Below, one piece after another: positions 34,388 through 42,702 of a stretch of 64,000 nt of DNA. Where the stretch lies: assembly GCF_002160145.1 (NCBI RefSeq), contig NZ_NFKA01000006.1, positions 107,499-171,498 on the forward strand, in the 5' to 3' direction. The first letter of the stretch is position 1; the number at the start of each line of letters is the position of its first letter. Source of the DNA: Gemmiger sp. An194 (GTDB lineage: Bacteria > Bacillota > Clostridia > Oscillospirales > Ruminococcaceae). Under the pieces are notes generated by a model that saw only the letters and a list, made by a program, of their open reading frames with translations, did not search any database and had not been told where the DNA came from. A program made the translations under genes and the position numbers.

Positions 34388-36601
34388 TCACTGCAGATAC
34401 TGGTCGGCAAAGTCCTGGCAGGACAGCGGCTTGGAGAAGTAGTAGCCCTGAATGGCATGGCAGCCCAGGCCGCGCAGGAATTCGTACTGGCTCTGATCCT
34501 CCACGCCCTCGGCCACCAGCTCCAGCTGCAGCGCGCGGGCCAGCTCGATGATGAACCGGATCATCTGGTCGCCCTGTTCGGAGCCGATGCGGTCCACAAA
34601 GGATTTGTCAATCTTGATGATGTCAAAGCGCAGATCGTGGATGGAGGACAGGGAGGAATATCCCTTGCCGAAGTCGTCCAGCACGATGGTAAAGCCCAGG
34701 GAGCGCATGCGCTCCACCACGTCGCGCAGGCCGTCCTCGTCCTTGACCAGGGCGCTCTCGGTGATCTCCAGCTGGATGGCCTGCCTCTCCAGCTTGTACC
34801 GGTTCAGCACCCGGTCGATCTTGTCCACAATGTCCAGGCTGCTCAGATAGACGCGGGACAGGTTCACCGACACCGGCGGGCACTGGATGCCCTGCTCCCG
34901 CCAGTCCCGGATCTGGCGGCACACGTCCTCCAGAACCATCTCGTCCACCTCGCCGATGATGCCCATCTCCTCGCAGTCGGCGATGAAGGCGCCGGGGGGC
35001 AGCACGCTGCCGTCCGGCCGGCACCAGCGGGCCAGGGCCTCGGCGCCCAGCAGGCTGCGGGTCTGGGCGCAGAACTTGGGCTGCAGCCAGGCCTTGAACT
35101 CCCGGTTGGCAATGGCCTGCCGGATGGTGTTCTGCTGCTCCTTTTTGCGCTCCATCTTCTGCTGCACCTGGGCGCAGTAGACGCCCACGCCGCTCTCGCG
35201 GGGGGCCTCAAAGCAGGCCATGCGGGCCCGGAACAGGGCCTCCTCGTCCGGCTGGACGCCGTCCGGCAGGCGGTAGATGCCGCAGCGCAGCTTCACGCCG
35301 ATCTCGTTGTTGTTGAAGGGCAGCAGGGGCAGGTCGGCGCACAGCGTTTCGGCCTGCTCCAGCAGCTGGTTCCAGTCCTCATATGGGGACAGCACCACAA
35401 AGGAATCGGCGGTGTCTCGGGCCAGCGTCCGCCCCTCTCCAAAGACCGCGCTCAGGTGCTGCGCCACGTGCTTGAGCACCTGGTCGCCGGCCACCGAGCC
35501 GTACAGGTTGTTGATGTTCTTGAACTGCTGGATGTTGAACAGCAGCACGGCCACCCGCTTGCCCTTGCCGGGGCCCAGGGTGGTGAATTCGCCCATGGTC
35601 TCCCGCAGGTAGAAGTGGTTGTGGATGCCGGTGCGGGCGTCCACATAGGCCAGCTTGCGCAGGTGGCGGTCGTTCCGGTCCATGATCAGGTTGAGGAAAA
35701 ACAGCCCCGCCAGGCCCGCCACGGCAAACACCACGGACAGCACCTGGATCACCTTGAACTGGGTCATGATGCCGCTGTCCAGCGCGTGCTCGGGCACGCC
35801 GGTGACCAGCCACAGATCGTCGTAGCCCAGCCAGCTCACGTTGATGTAATGCCGCTCGTCCTCGTTCACCAGCAGGTTCACGCTCTCGGTCTTGCCCGCC
35901 AGGCAGTCGCGCAGCTGGTTGAGCTGGTCCACATTGCCCGGGTTCTGGTACAGCAGGGTGCAGAAGTTGGTCACCTCCACTCCGTCGCTGCGGGTGGTCA
36001 GGACCACGTCGCCGTCCTGGTTTACCACATAGGCGTAGCCCTGCTCGTGAAAGCTGGGCACCTGCATGCTGGCAAAGAACTCGTCGGTCTCAATGGTGCC
36101 CAGCAGGGTGCCGATCACGGCGCCGGAGTCGCTGCGAACGGGCACGCTGCACACGTTCACCTTCTTGCCGTCCCGCATGTCGCACAGGGTCTTGCTCACC
36201 CAGTTGAAGCCCTGGACGCTCATCTGAAAGTATTCCCGGCCGGTGATGTCGTAGCTGGTGTCGGTGCTCATGCGGGCCATGCCGTCCAGGCCGGTCACGC
36301 CGATCTCCCGGAAGCCCAGCACGTTGGCCACCGTGGCCAGATCGTCGATCGCCACCCCCTGGGGGAAATCCTCCCGCTGGGCCAGGCCCTGGGCCACCCG
36401 CTCCAGCTCCTCCATCTTCTGGTTGATGGAGTAGCTGACCACGTAGCGGTTCTGCCGGGCCAGATCGGCCAGCGTGCTGAACAGCTGGCTGTGAATCTGG
36501 CGGCTGGCCGCGTTCCACAGCAGCCCGATGAACAGGATCATGGGCAGGTAACAGAGGAACAGGATCGTTTTTCGGTTTTTCTCAAATCGCTTCACTGACA
36601 C
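34388..36601 (-). CDS. Membrane c-di-GMP phosphodiesterase, degenerate GGDEF plus EAL
   Basis: 737 residues. Membrane helix about 12-31, extracellular Cache-like sensor to about 280, second helix about 285-305. A GGDEF domain has its signature replaced by DTADS, so it is probably inactive. The EAL domain (about 490-735) has intact catalytic motifs: GAEALARW, VNLSRVYL, LEITES, DDFGKGYSSL, IKIDKSF and AEGVE. It should hydrolyse c-di-GMP in response to an outside signal. It is 26 bases after the cyclase gene and directly ahead of the pilin genes. Confidence 0.9.
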   Translation of the reverse strand: MSVKRFEKNRKTILFLCYLPMILFIGLLWNAASRQIHSQLFSTLADLARQNRYVVSYSINQKMEELERVAQGLAQREDFPQGVAIDDLATVANVLGFREIGVTGLDGMARMSTDTSYDITGREYFQMSVQGFNWVSKTLCDMRDGKKVNVCSVPVRSDSGAVIGTLLGTIETDEFFASMQVPSFHEQGYAYVVNQDGDVVLTTRSDGVEVTNFCTLLYQNPGNVDQLNQLRDCLAGKTESVNLLVNEDERHYINVSWLGYDDLWLVTGVPEHALDSGIMTQFKVIQVLSVVFAVAGLAGLFFLNLIMDRNDRHLRKLAYVDARTGIHNHFYLRETMGEFTTLGPGKGKRVAVLLFNIQQFKNINNLYGSVAGDQVLKHVAQHLSAVFGEGRTLARDTADSFVVLSPYEDWNQLLEQAETLCADLPLLPFNNNEIGVKLRCGIYRLPDGVQPDEEALFRARMACFEAPRESGVGVYCAQVQQKMERKKEQQNTIRQAIANREFKAWLQPKFCAQTRSLLGAEALARWCRPDGSVLPPGAFIADCEEMGIIGEVDEMVLEDVCRQIRDWREQGIQCPPVSVNLSRVYLSSLDIVDKIDRVLNRYKLERQAIQLEITESALVKDEDGLRDVVERMRSLGFTIVLDDFGKGYSSLSSIHDLRFDIIKIDKSFVDRIGSEQGDQMIRFIIELARALQLELVAEGVEDQSQYEFLRGLGCHAIQGYYFSKPLSCQDFADQYLQ

Positions 36602-36627
36602 TCTCCCATCTCGGGAAACTGCCGGAG

Positions 36628-38613
36628 TTATTGCTCGCCTCTATACAGAGCTGCGCGCCGGGCGCACACCGCGCGGCAGTGGATGCACTCCTTGCGCATG
36701 CAGCTGTTTCCCTCTTCGTTGATGTAAAAACTGTTTTTTCCCTTCTGCTTGGCCACATACATGGCAGCATCGGCCAGCTGATACAGGGTGTCGTAATCCG
36801 CGTGCTCCTTGTTCAGGATCGCGGCGCCCACGCTGATGGACAGGCGGTAGGCCTGGTATTTGTCCGCCAGGCGGGACCGGCTGTTTTCGATCAGCCGGTT
36901 GATCTTGTCCCGCAGCACGTCCATGTCCACTGCGTTGGGCAAAAAGACGGCAAACTCATCGCCGCCCATGCGGGCCTTGATGTCCGAGGCGCGGAAGCTC
37001 TCGTTCAGCAGCTGGGCAAAGCGCACCAGCACCCGGTCGCCTTCCAGGTGGCCCTCGGAATCGTTGACCGACTTGAAGTTGTCCATGTCGATGCTCAGCA
37101 GAACGCCGTGGGGCTCCTCCTGCTCGTTGATGTGGCGCACCACCGTGTCCCGCAGGTACTTGCGGTTGTACAGGCCGGTCAGCGAGTCCCGCACGCTTTC
37201 GCCCTGGGCCATCTGCAGCTGTATGCGCAGCCGGGCCTCGGTCTGGCTCTCCTCGGTGATGTCGTACAGGAAGCCGTACATCACCCCGCCGCTGCGCACC
37301 CGGTAGCTGCGCACCACCCGGCCGTCCTTGCCGCGGAGCAGGCCCTCGGTCTCCATATCGTTCTGGTATACATTCTTAATAATGTCCACCGCTTCCTCTT
37401 CGGTCATGCCCATCATTTCCAGGGCATGCTCGGAGAAGAAGCACTGGTTCAGGTCGGCACAGTATTCGTAGGCCTCCATCTTCACGCCCAGCTGATCCAC
37501 AATGCTGGACAGCCGGATGGCACCGGAGCCGATGACCTTGACCAGCTTTTCCAGGTTTTTGCTCAGCTCGGCCACCTCCTGGGTGTAGCCCTTGGGGAAC
37601 TGCACGTTGGCGTCGCCGTGGATGAATCGGTTCACGCTGTCGTTGATCTGCAGAAGGTGCCGGAGCACATAGCGGTTCAGGCTGTAGAACACCACAACGG
37701 ACACGATCAGCAGCACCAGGAAGATCACCGCGGCGATGCCCAGGGTGTATTCCATCACCCGCTTCTGGATGCTGGTCATGTCCGAGGCGAAGCAGACCAG
37801 GTAGGGCCCGTGGGCTTCGGCGCACAGCAGGTAAGCGGTGCCGTCCAGCTTTTCGATGCCCGGGTCGCCCACCCGGCGCAGCAGGGTGTCCAGCCGGTTG
37901 TCCATCTCCACCGTCTTCTGGTTGTTGCGGGTGATGGCCAGCAGCTCGCCGCTGGTGGCGTCCAGCACAAACAGCCGCCGGTTGGACTTGGTGGGAATGT
38001 TCTGCACGTAGGAGAACAGGCTCATCAGGCCCTGGTAGCTCTGCTGCACCTCTTCGTCCACCTTGATCTGGACCACATAGCCGTTGGGGCCGTTCATGCC
38101 CAGATACACGCCCCGCTCACCGGTGGTCACCGCCACGCCGTCCAGCAGCACGTGGTAGCCTTCCTCCTCCCGGTCCTCGATCAGGGGCAGGAAATCGGCG
38201 GTCTCCTTGTGCTCGTAAAAATTCAGGCCCAGACTCTGCTTGTCGTTGGTCTGCGCGATGACGCCGCTGGAGTCGATCACATAGATGGCCCGCACCTCGG
38301 CGGTCGCCAGGATCTGCGTCCACTCCTGGTCGGGCACCCGGGAATCGGTGAGCAGGTAGTCCCGCAGCAGGTAGTTCACAAAGTTCAGCCGGTTCAGGTA
38401 GTCCTCCACAAAAAGCTCGGTGGCTTTCTGGTTGGCTTTATCCAGCTCGTTCAGGGTTTCGGACAGCTGGGCAATGGCCTCGTTGCCGGTCTGCTTTTCG
38501 GCGTTGAGCTCCTTGCGGTAAATTGTTGCATAAAATACGCTGGTCAAAATGGTAACCGAGATCAGAAACACTGAAATCAGCAGCACCAGGACTTTTCCAC
38601 AAAGTTTTTTCAT
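36628..38613 (-). CDS. Membrane diguanylate cyclase (Cache-PAS-GGDEF)
   Basis: 661 residues. Membrane helix about 7-27, extracellular Cache-like domain, second helix about 265-290, HAMP-like linker, PAS domain (about 345-450) and a GGDEF domain. The signature ARMGGDEF is intact with the inhibitory RxxD (RASD) five residues before it. It should make c-di-GMP with product inhibition. The C-terminus has an odd cysteine cluster (CMRKECIHCRAVC) after the domain. The ATG at 38613 is preferred to a GTG at 38631. First gene of the pilus operon. Confidence 0.9.
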   Translation of the reverse strand: MKKLCGKVLVLLISVFLISVTILTSVFYATIYRKELNAEKQTGNEAIAQLSETLNELDKANQKATELFVEDYLNRLNFVNYLLRDYLLTDSRVPDQEWTQILATAEVRAIYVIDSSGVIAQTNDKQSLGLNFYEHKETADFLPLIEDREEEGYHVLLDGVAVTTGERGVYLGMNGPNGYVVQIKVDEEVQQSYQGLMSLFSYVQNIPTKSNRRLFVLDATSGELLAITRNNQKTVEMDNRLDTLLRRVGDPGIEKLDGTAYLLCAEAHGPYLVCFASDMTSIQKRVMEYTLGIAAVIFLVLLIVSVVVFYSLNRYVLRHLLQINDSVNRFIHGDANVQFPKGYTQEVAELSKNLEKLVKVIGSGAIRLSSIVDQLGVKMEAYEYCADLNQCFFSEHALEMMGMTEEEAVDIIKNVYQNDMETEGLLRGKDGRVVRSYRVRSGGVMYGFLYDITEESQTEARLRIQLQMAQGESVRDSLTGLYNRKYLRDTVVRHINEQEEPHGVLLSIDMDNFKSVNDSEGHLEGDRVLVRFAQLLNESFRASDIKARMGGDEFAVFLPNAVDMDVLRDKINRLIENSRSRLADKYQAYRLSISVGAAILNKEHADYDTLYQLADAAMYVAKQKGKNSFYINEEGNSCMRKECIHCRAVCARRAALYRGEQ

Positions 38614-38729
38614 TGTACTTTTGTCCCACACTCCTCAATGCGTCCCGCAGGAAACACAGACGCTGCGCGTTGCTCGTGTAGCAATCTTGCGTTCTCCGGT
38701 TACCTTCTTCGGGCAAATATCTTTCCAAA

Positions 38730-38748
38730 ACGAAATCTGCATTTTGAC
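38730..38748 (-). repeat. Copy 1 of CGAAATGCAGATTTCG-type element
   Basis: Minus-strand sequence GTCAAAATGCAGATTTCGT. It shares 15 consecutive bases with the oppositely oriented copy at 39033-39051. Confidence 0.7.
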
Positions 38749-38772
38749 GTGCAGAACGGTCTGTCAGTGATA

Positions 38773-38790
38773 CAAAATCTGCATTTCGAC
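38773..38790 (-). repeat. Copy 2 of CGAAATGCAGATTTCG-type element
   Basis: Minus-strand sequence GTCGAAATGCAGATTTTG. It shares 14 consecutive bases with the copy at 39033-39051. Confidence 0.7.
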
Positions 38791-38837
38791 GCGCTTAAAA
38801 GCGCGAAAAAATCCTCTTCCCAGGAAGAGATGATTAA

Positions 38838-38866
38838 ATTCTATCATTCGTGAGGGGATTCGTCAA
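38838..38866 (-). promoter_or_regulatory. Promoter of the diguanylate cyclase-pilus operon
   Basis: On the minus strand TTGACG (38861-38866), a 17-base spacer, TAGAAT (38838-38843). It lies between copies 2 and 3 of the repeat element and points toward the operon. Confidence 0.7.
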
Positions 38867-39032
38867 TCTTTTATAACTTAACAATTTTGGTTTCCGTTCA
38901 AAACCGTGCAGAAAATAAAAGCCACAAACATCTTGTTTTTGTGACCTTTGTATATTTTTGTATTTTTTGCTTTTTGGTGTATACAATCGCCCACTGAAAC
39001 ATGGACAATTGTCTTGTCGCAAATGTCGTTTT

Positions 39033-39051
39033 GACGAAATGCAGATTTCGT
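39033..39051 (+). repeat. Copy 3 of CGAAATGCAGATTTCG-type element, inverted relative to copies 1 and 2
   Basis: Plus-strand GACGAAATGCAGATTTCGT, nearly a perfect palindrome (GACGAAAT/ATTTCGTC). It abuts the stop codon of the recombinase gene. Confidence 0.7.
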
Positions 39052-39052
39052 C

Positions 39053-40581
39053 CTAAGTCATCAGCCCAAGCCGTTCCATCTGGCGCTGATGATCGGTCCC
39101 GGAGGTGACCAGATCGATCCGGGTGGTCTCAATGGACGAGTGGCCCATCACATCCGCCAGGCGGACGATGTCTCTGCAGTCCCGATAAAAGATCGTTGCA
39201 AACAATGGCCATAGGTAAGCCCTTGCGCCTGCCGCTCCGGCTTTTCCCCGGCCCCACACCGGACGTGCGGCTTTCACCGCATCCGGCGTTCCCCTGAACG
39301 CGCGCCGCTCGGGAATGCGCCCGCGCTTCCGGCTCGAGGCCATCCCTCCGTCCCCATTACAGGAACTTCCCCGGTGCGACCTCTGCTTTTCCGCAGCGGT
39401 TCAGCGGCTTATCGTTCTTCGTCCGCTTCGCCCCGCCGGGCGCCGCTGCCTTTCCCCGTTCCGGCGGTCCTATCTGTACATATGCCCTTAGGTGCCCGGC
39501 TTTGAGCCCCATGGCTGGATCGCGCCCGCAGCGCGATATGGCCCTTCATAGCCACCGGTTTTACTGAGCCACACCATGCCGGCGCATCGCTGCGCCGCCC
39601 ACCGGGCCCGTGACTTCGCCGGTTCGTCAGCCCCCTCGGGGGCATGCTCACCATAGGCACTTTCTAGACCCCCGGCATATCCGCCCCGGCCTTGCCGGCC
39701 GGGCATTGTGCCGCCTTCACCGAGCTTCGGACCCGGGCGGGCCGCTGCCCGCCCCGCGCCCGTCGGAGTCTCAGGGTCGGCGTTTCCGGGCGTTGCTCCC
39801 TCATTCCGCCGATCGGGCCGCCGGTTCTTCCGGTCCGGCCGCAGCCGGCCCGGCGCTGTGCCTTTTATGCGGCAGAACGGGTCGCACGGTGACGCAGATT
39901 GTGTGGGAACACCTTGGCGGCCGATACCCCCGCCCGGCTGCACAGCCCCTTCATCTCGGCCCAGATCTGCTGGCGGGTGAGCTGGCGGCCCCGGCAGGTG
40001 CAGAAGATCGGCCCCTCGGTCCGGCCCGTCCGCCGGGCGTAGGCCAGCAGCTTGTCCTGCAGCCGGCTGGGAATCAGGATCTCCCGCACCTTGCCCTTCA
40101 GCAGCACCCGGGCGCGGCCCTGCCGGGCGCTCTCCACCGTGATGTAGCGCACCTCCGACACCCGGATGCCGGTGGAGCAGATGGTCTCCATCAGCAGGCC
40201 GATGCGCTCCCGGTGGGCCGCCTTGGCGGTTTTCACCAGCTGCAGATACTCGCTGCGGTTCAGCTCCCGGGCCGGGTCCCGGAACATCCGGCGCTGAATC
40301 TTGAGAAAGCGCACCCGGTAATGGTTCCAGCCCAGGTAGCGGAACAGCCCGTTCAGCGCCGCCAGCATGGAATTGATGGTGGTGGGCGCATACTGTGCCT
40401 GCAGCAGGTGCTCCTTCCAGCCCTTGGCCGACTCCGGCGTCACCGGCGCCCCCTGCTGCCAGCTGGCAAAGGCGCGCACATCCCGCAGATATTTGGCAAT
40501 GGTGCCCGGGCTGCGCTCTTCCCGGTCCAGATACCGTCCATAGGCCTGGATCATTGCCTCGGTCACTGCACGTTCCCGCAT
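39053..40581 (-). pseudogene. Tyrosine recombinase gene split by a group II intron
   Basis: Exon 1 (40581-39888) encodes the SAM-like N-terminal domain and most of the catalytic domain: STGIRVSE carries the first Arg and PHNLRH the His-x-x-Arg box. Exon 2 (39204-39053) continues in frame with LFATIFYRDC, GHSSIETTRI and the C-terminus. Joining them across 683 intron bases gives a XerC/D-like protein of about 281 residues. The position of the catalytic Tyr (normally TTRIYL) reads TTRIDL, so even the spliced protein may be inactive. The ATG at 40581 has AAGGAGG 10 bases upstream. Without splicing, translation stops soon after PHNLRH. Confidence 0.82.
39205..39887 (-). mobile_element. Group II intron without reverse transcriptase gene
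   Basis: Starts GTGCGACCC (group II 5' consensus GUGYG) right after exon 1 and ends near CTTACCTATGGCCAT. Close to the 3' end is a typical domain V: CGCCGGATGCGG, GTGAAAGCC, GCACGTCCGG (about 39255-39292), then a domain VI-like stem. The interior is full of GC-rich stems and has no reading frame resembling an intron-encoded protein. The 3' boundary was set by restoring the recombinase reading frame; it could be off by a few bases. Confidence 0.8.
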
Positions 40582-40616
40582 TCTTCTCAGCCTCCTTTTT
40601 TGTGTGATCAATGCGG

Positions 40617-40657
40617 CAAAGGCCCTTCCCAGGGACCTTATCGCCCGGGAAAGGCCT
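40617..40657 (-). other. Hairpin in the recombinase leader
   Basis: AGGCCTTTCCC and GGGAAGGGCCT pair on the minus strand with one wobble, followed by only three T. A TATAAT at 40669-40674 (minus) lies just upstream of it and is the likely -10 of the recombinase gene. Could be a weak attenuator. Confidence 0.35.
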
Positions 40658-40751
40658 CTCTCGGCTTCATTATAACACGGCGCAAGACCTACCGCTTCGG
40701 TATGGATTATCTTGGCAGCTGGGGCCGGCATCCCTTGCGGCGCCCGGAACG

Positions 40752-40788
40752 AAAAAAAAGCAGCATCGTCAAAACCGATGCTGCTTTC
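40752..40788 (-). terminator. Terminator after the C69 dipeptidase
   Basis: AAAGCAGCATCG pairs with CGATGCTGCTTT (40758-40787) and on the minus strand runs into eight T. Confidence 0.88.
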
Positions 40789-40806
40789 TTGTTGTGTCTT
40801 GGGGGC

Positions 40807-42267
40807 TCAGTTGTCGCCCCGGTGGTAGCGGATCTTCATGTGTTCGGAGGCGTTTTTCAGAATCAGGCCCAGCGCCTTGTCCGACTCCTCCTTCACCATC
40901 TCGGCGATCCTGCGGTTGGCTTCCTTCAGAATCTCCGCCGGCTCGCCCTGCCGGATCCTCTCGTCGTACTCGTACAGCAGCTGCTGGCCCCGGTTCATCA
41001 CGGCGTTCAGATACCGCTCGTCAAAGATCAGGGCGCTGCCGAAGTGGGCGTCGGTCAGCGCGGCGATGATCCGGCTGTGCCAGTACATGCTGTCGGTGGA
41101 GACGGTTTCGGTGGTGCCGCTCAGGTATTTGGGGAACTCGGTCACATTGGCGTAGACCGGGAAGCAGGCCGTGAAGCCGCTGCCGCCCATGGACAGCCAC
41201 TCCACGCCCTGGACCGCCGCGGGCAGATCGCCGCGGATCTGCATAATGCCGCAGACGTCGCTGTTGGGCACGCCGATGGTGCGGTACCTGCCCTTGCAGG
41301 CGGCGGTCTTGTCGTAGGGGTTGTAGGGGGTTCCCTGGTAATAGGACCCCAGCAGATACCGCACATCCTCCACCGTCACCTTGTGCTCCGGCACGAACGA
41401 CCAGGGAATGTCGTTGCTCTGGGGGGTGAAGTCCGCGTTTTCCCCGTCCCACTGGTGGGTCCGGGGCAGGAAATACCGGGCCATGAACCAGGCGCGGGGG
41501 GTGTTGTAGATATGGTCCGCGTCCGAATGGGAGCCGAAGGCCAGCCGCGGGTTGAACGCAGCGCCCGTATCCAGTGCCAGGCGGTACTTTTCCACGAACT
41601 CCCGCAGATCCTGGGAGCAAAGGTGCTCCTTTTTCTCCCCGTAGGCATCCGCAAAATCAAAATGGTCCAGGCCGAACTGGTTGGGCATGATCACCACCCG
41701 GTCATCCGGCACCCGCCGGGCGATCCAGTGGTGGCCGCCGATGGTCTCCAGCCACCAGATCTCGTCGGCGTCCGCAAAGGCCATGCCGTTGGGCTCGTAG
41801 GTGCCGTACTGCTCCAGCAGCGCGCCGGTGCGCAGCACGCCCTCCCGGGCGGAGCGGATGTAGGGCAGCACCAGGGTCACCAGGTCCTCCTCGCCGATAC
41901 CGCCGGGAACCTCTTTGCTGCCGCGGCCCTTCTTTTCCTGGTAGCGGACATAGGGGTCCGCGCCCACAACCCGGGGATTGCTGGTGATCGTCTCGGTGGC
42001 GGTCATGGCCACGTTGGCCTCGTTGATGCCGCAGGCGGGCCAGACGCCGTTGGTCTTGGACACGTTGGGGCAGTCGGTGTAGCGCAGGGCCTTTTCCGGC
42101 AGCGCGACGGTCAGGTGCGAGAGGACCGTCCGATAGGTGGCCGCTCCCTCCCGGGCCGGGTGGACCAGAAGGCGCTTGGCTTCAAACCCGCCGTCGTCAT
42201 TGCGGGCAATGATCGTGGAACCGTCGTGGCTGGCTTTTTTGCCAACCAGAATCGTGGTACAGGGCAT
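40807..42267 (-). CDS. pepD: C69 family dipeptidase
   Basis: 486 residues. Begins MPCTTILVG: the Cys at position 3 is the Ntn-hydrolase nucleophile of C69 (PepD/lactobacillal dipeptidase A), freed by removal of the first two residues. Also typical are GSTIIARNDD, WLETIGGHHW and the AWFMARYFLP/WSFVPEHKVT segments. Cleaves a broad range of dipeptides in the cytoplasm. Single gene with its own terminator. Confidence 0.9.
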   Translation of the reverse strand: MPCTTILVGKKASHDGSTIIARNDDGGFEAKRLLVHPAREGAATYRTVLSHLTVALPEKALRYTDCPNVSKTNGVWPACGINEANVAMTATETITSNPRVVGADPYVRYQEKKGRGSKEVPGGIGEEDLVTLVLPYIRSAREGVLRTGALLEQYGTYEPNGMAFADADEIWWLETIGGHHWIARRVPDDRVVIMPNQFGLDHFDFADAYGEKKEHLCSQDLREFVEKYRLALDTGAAFNPRLAFGSHSDADHIYNTPRAWFMARYFLPRTHQWDGENADFTPQSNDIPWSFVPEHKVTVEDVRYLLGSYYQGTPYNPYDKTAACKGRYRTIGVPNSDVCGIMQIRGDLPAAVQGVEWLSMGGSGFTACFPVYANVTEFPKYLSGTTETVSTDSMYWHSRIIAALTDAHFGSALIFDERYLNAVMNRGQQLLYEYDERIRQGEPAEILKEANRRIAEMVKEESDKALGLILKNASEHMKIRYHRGDN

Positions 42268-42483
42268 ATGGTTCTCCTTTATTCTGTAAATCCGTTTTCA
42301 TGGGGTGCCGCTTCGCAGCAACGTTGCTTGCCATGGGGCATCGACAAAAACCACCGGTTTTCGCCCGGATGCGACGCCTTTATCATAGCACGGATGCGTC
42401 AGGGTTTCCAGCCCCGGCACGCCGCCGGGTTTCCGGTTTCTCCGGCCCGATTCCCGGCCGGACCCGCACAGCGCCTTTTAACA

Positions 42484-42521
42484 AAAAAATTGCCGCAAGC
42501 GAACGGACGCTTGCGGCAATC
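42484..42521 (-). terminator. Terminator of tRNA-Ser
   Basis: ATTGCCGCAAGCG pairs with CGCTTGCGGCAAT and is followed on the minus strand by a run of T. Confidence 0.88.
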
Positions 42522-42611
42522 TGGCGGAGAGTTAGGGATTCGAACCCTAGGTCGGTTTTACCCGACACGAAATTTCGAGTTTCGCACCTTCGACCACTCG
42601 GACAACTCTCC
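42522..42611 (-). tRNA. tRNA-Ser (anticodon CGA)
   Basis: Minus strand folds into a class II cloverleaf: acceptor GGAGAGT/ACTCTCC, anticodon stem CGAAA/TTTCG with loop CTCGAAA, long variable arm GTCGGG/CCGAC and T-loop GGTTCGAATCC. Ends with an encoded CCA. Confidence 0.95.
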
Positions 42612-42702
42612 AGATTGGATTTGCATCGTCTATTATAGCAAAATCCCGGCGGCGCGTCAATTTGAAATTTGCGCGCCGCCGGGATTTTTTCTCTTTTTGC
42701 TT

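Larger units (their letters stand above)
38614..39052 (-). other. Leader and promoter region of the pilus operon
   Basis: No gene found in 440 bases. It holds a promoter (38838-38866), a palindrome CGCGCTTTTAAGCGCG (38790-38805), and three copies of a ~20-bp element at 38730-38748, 38773-38790 and 39033-39051. I compared it with known c-di-GMP riboswitch classes and saw no match. Confidence 0.6.

Noticed and set aside
38614..38830. A c-di-GMP riboswitch in the leader of the cyclase-pilus operon
   Set aside because: Expected from the genes, but none of the conserved core pieces of the known c-di-GMP riboswitch classes could be found.
38978..38985. An extra TGTATACA in the pilus promoter region as a GntR site
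   Set aside because: One 8-base match is expected by chance in 64 kb; it lacks the flanking symmetry of the three sites near kduD.
39343..39864. Short reading frames inside the group II intron as a maturase remnant
   Set aside because: No reverse transcriptase or maturase motif; the Arg/Gly/Ala-rich composition reflects structured RNA sequence.
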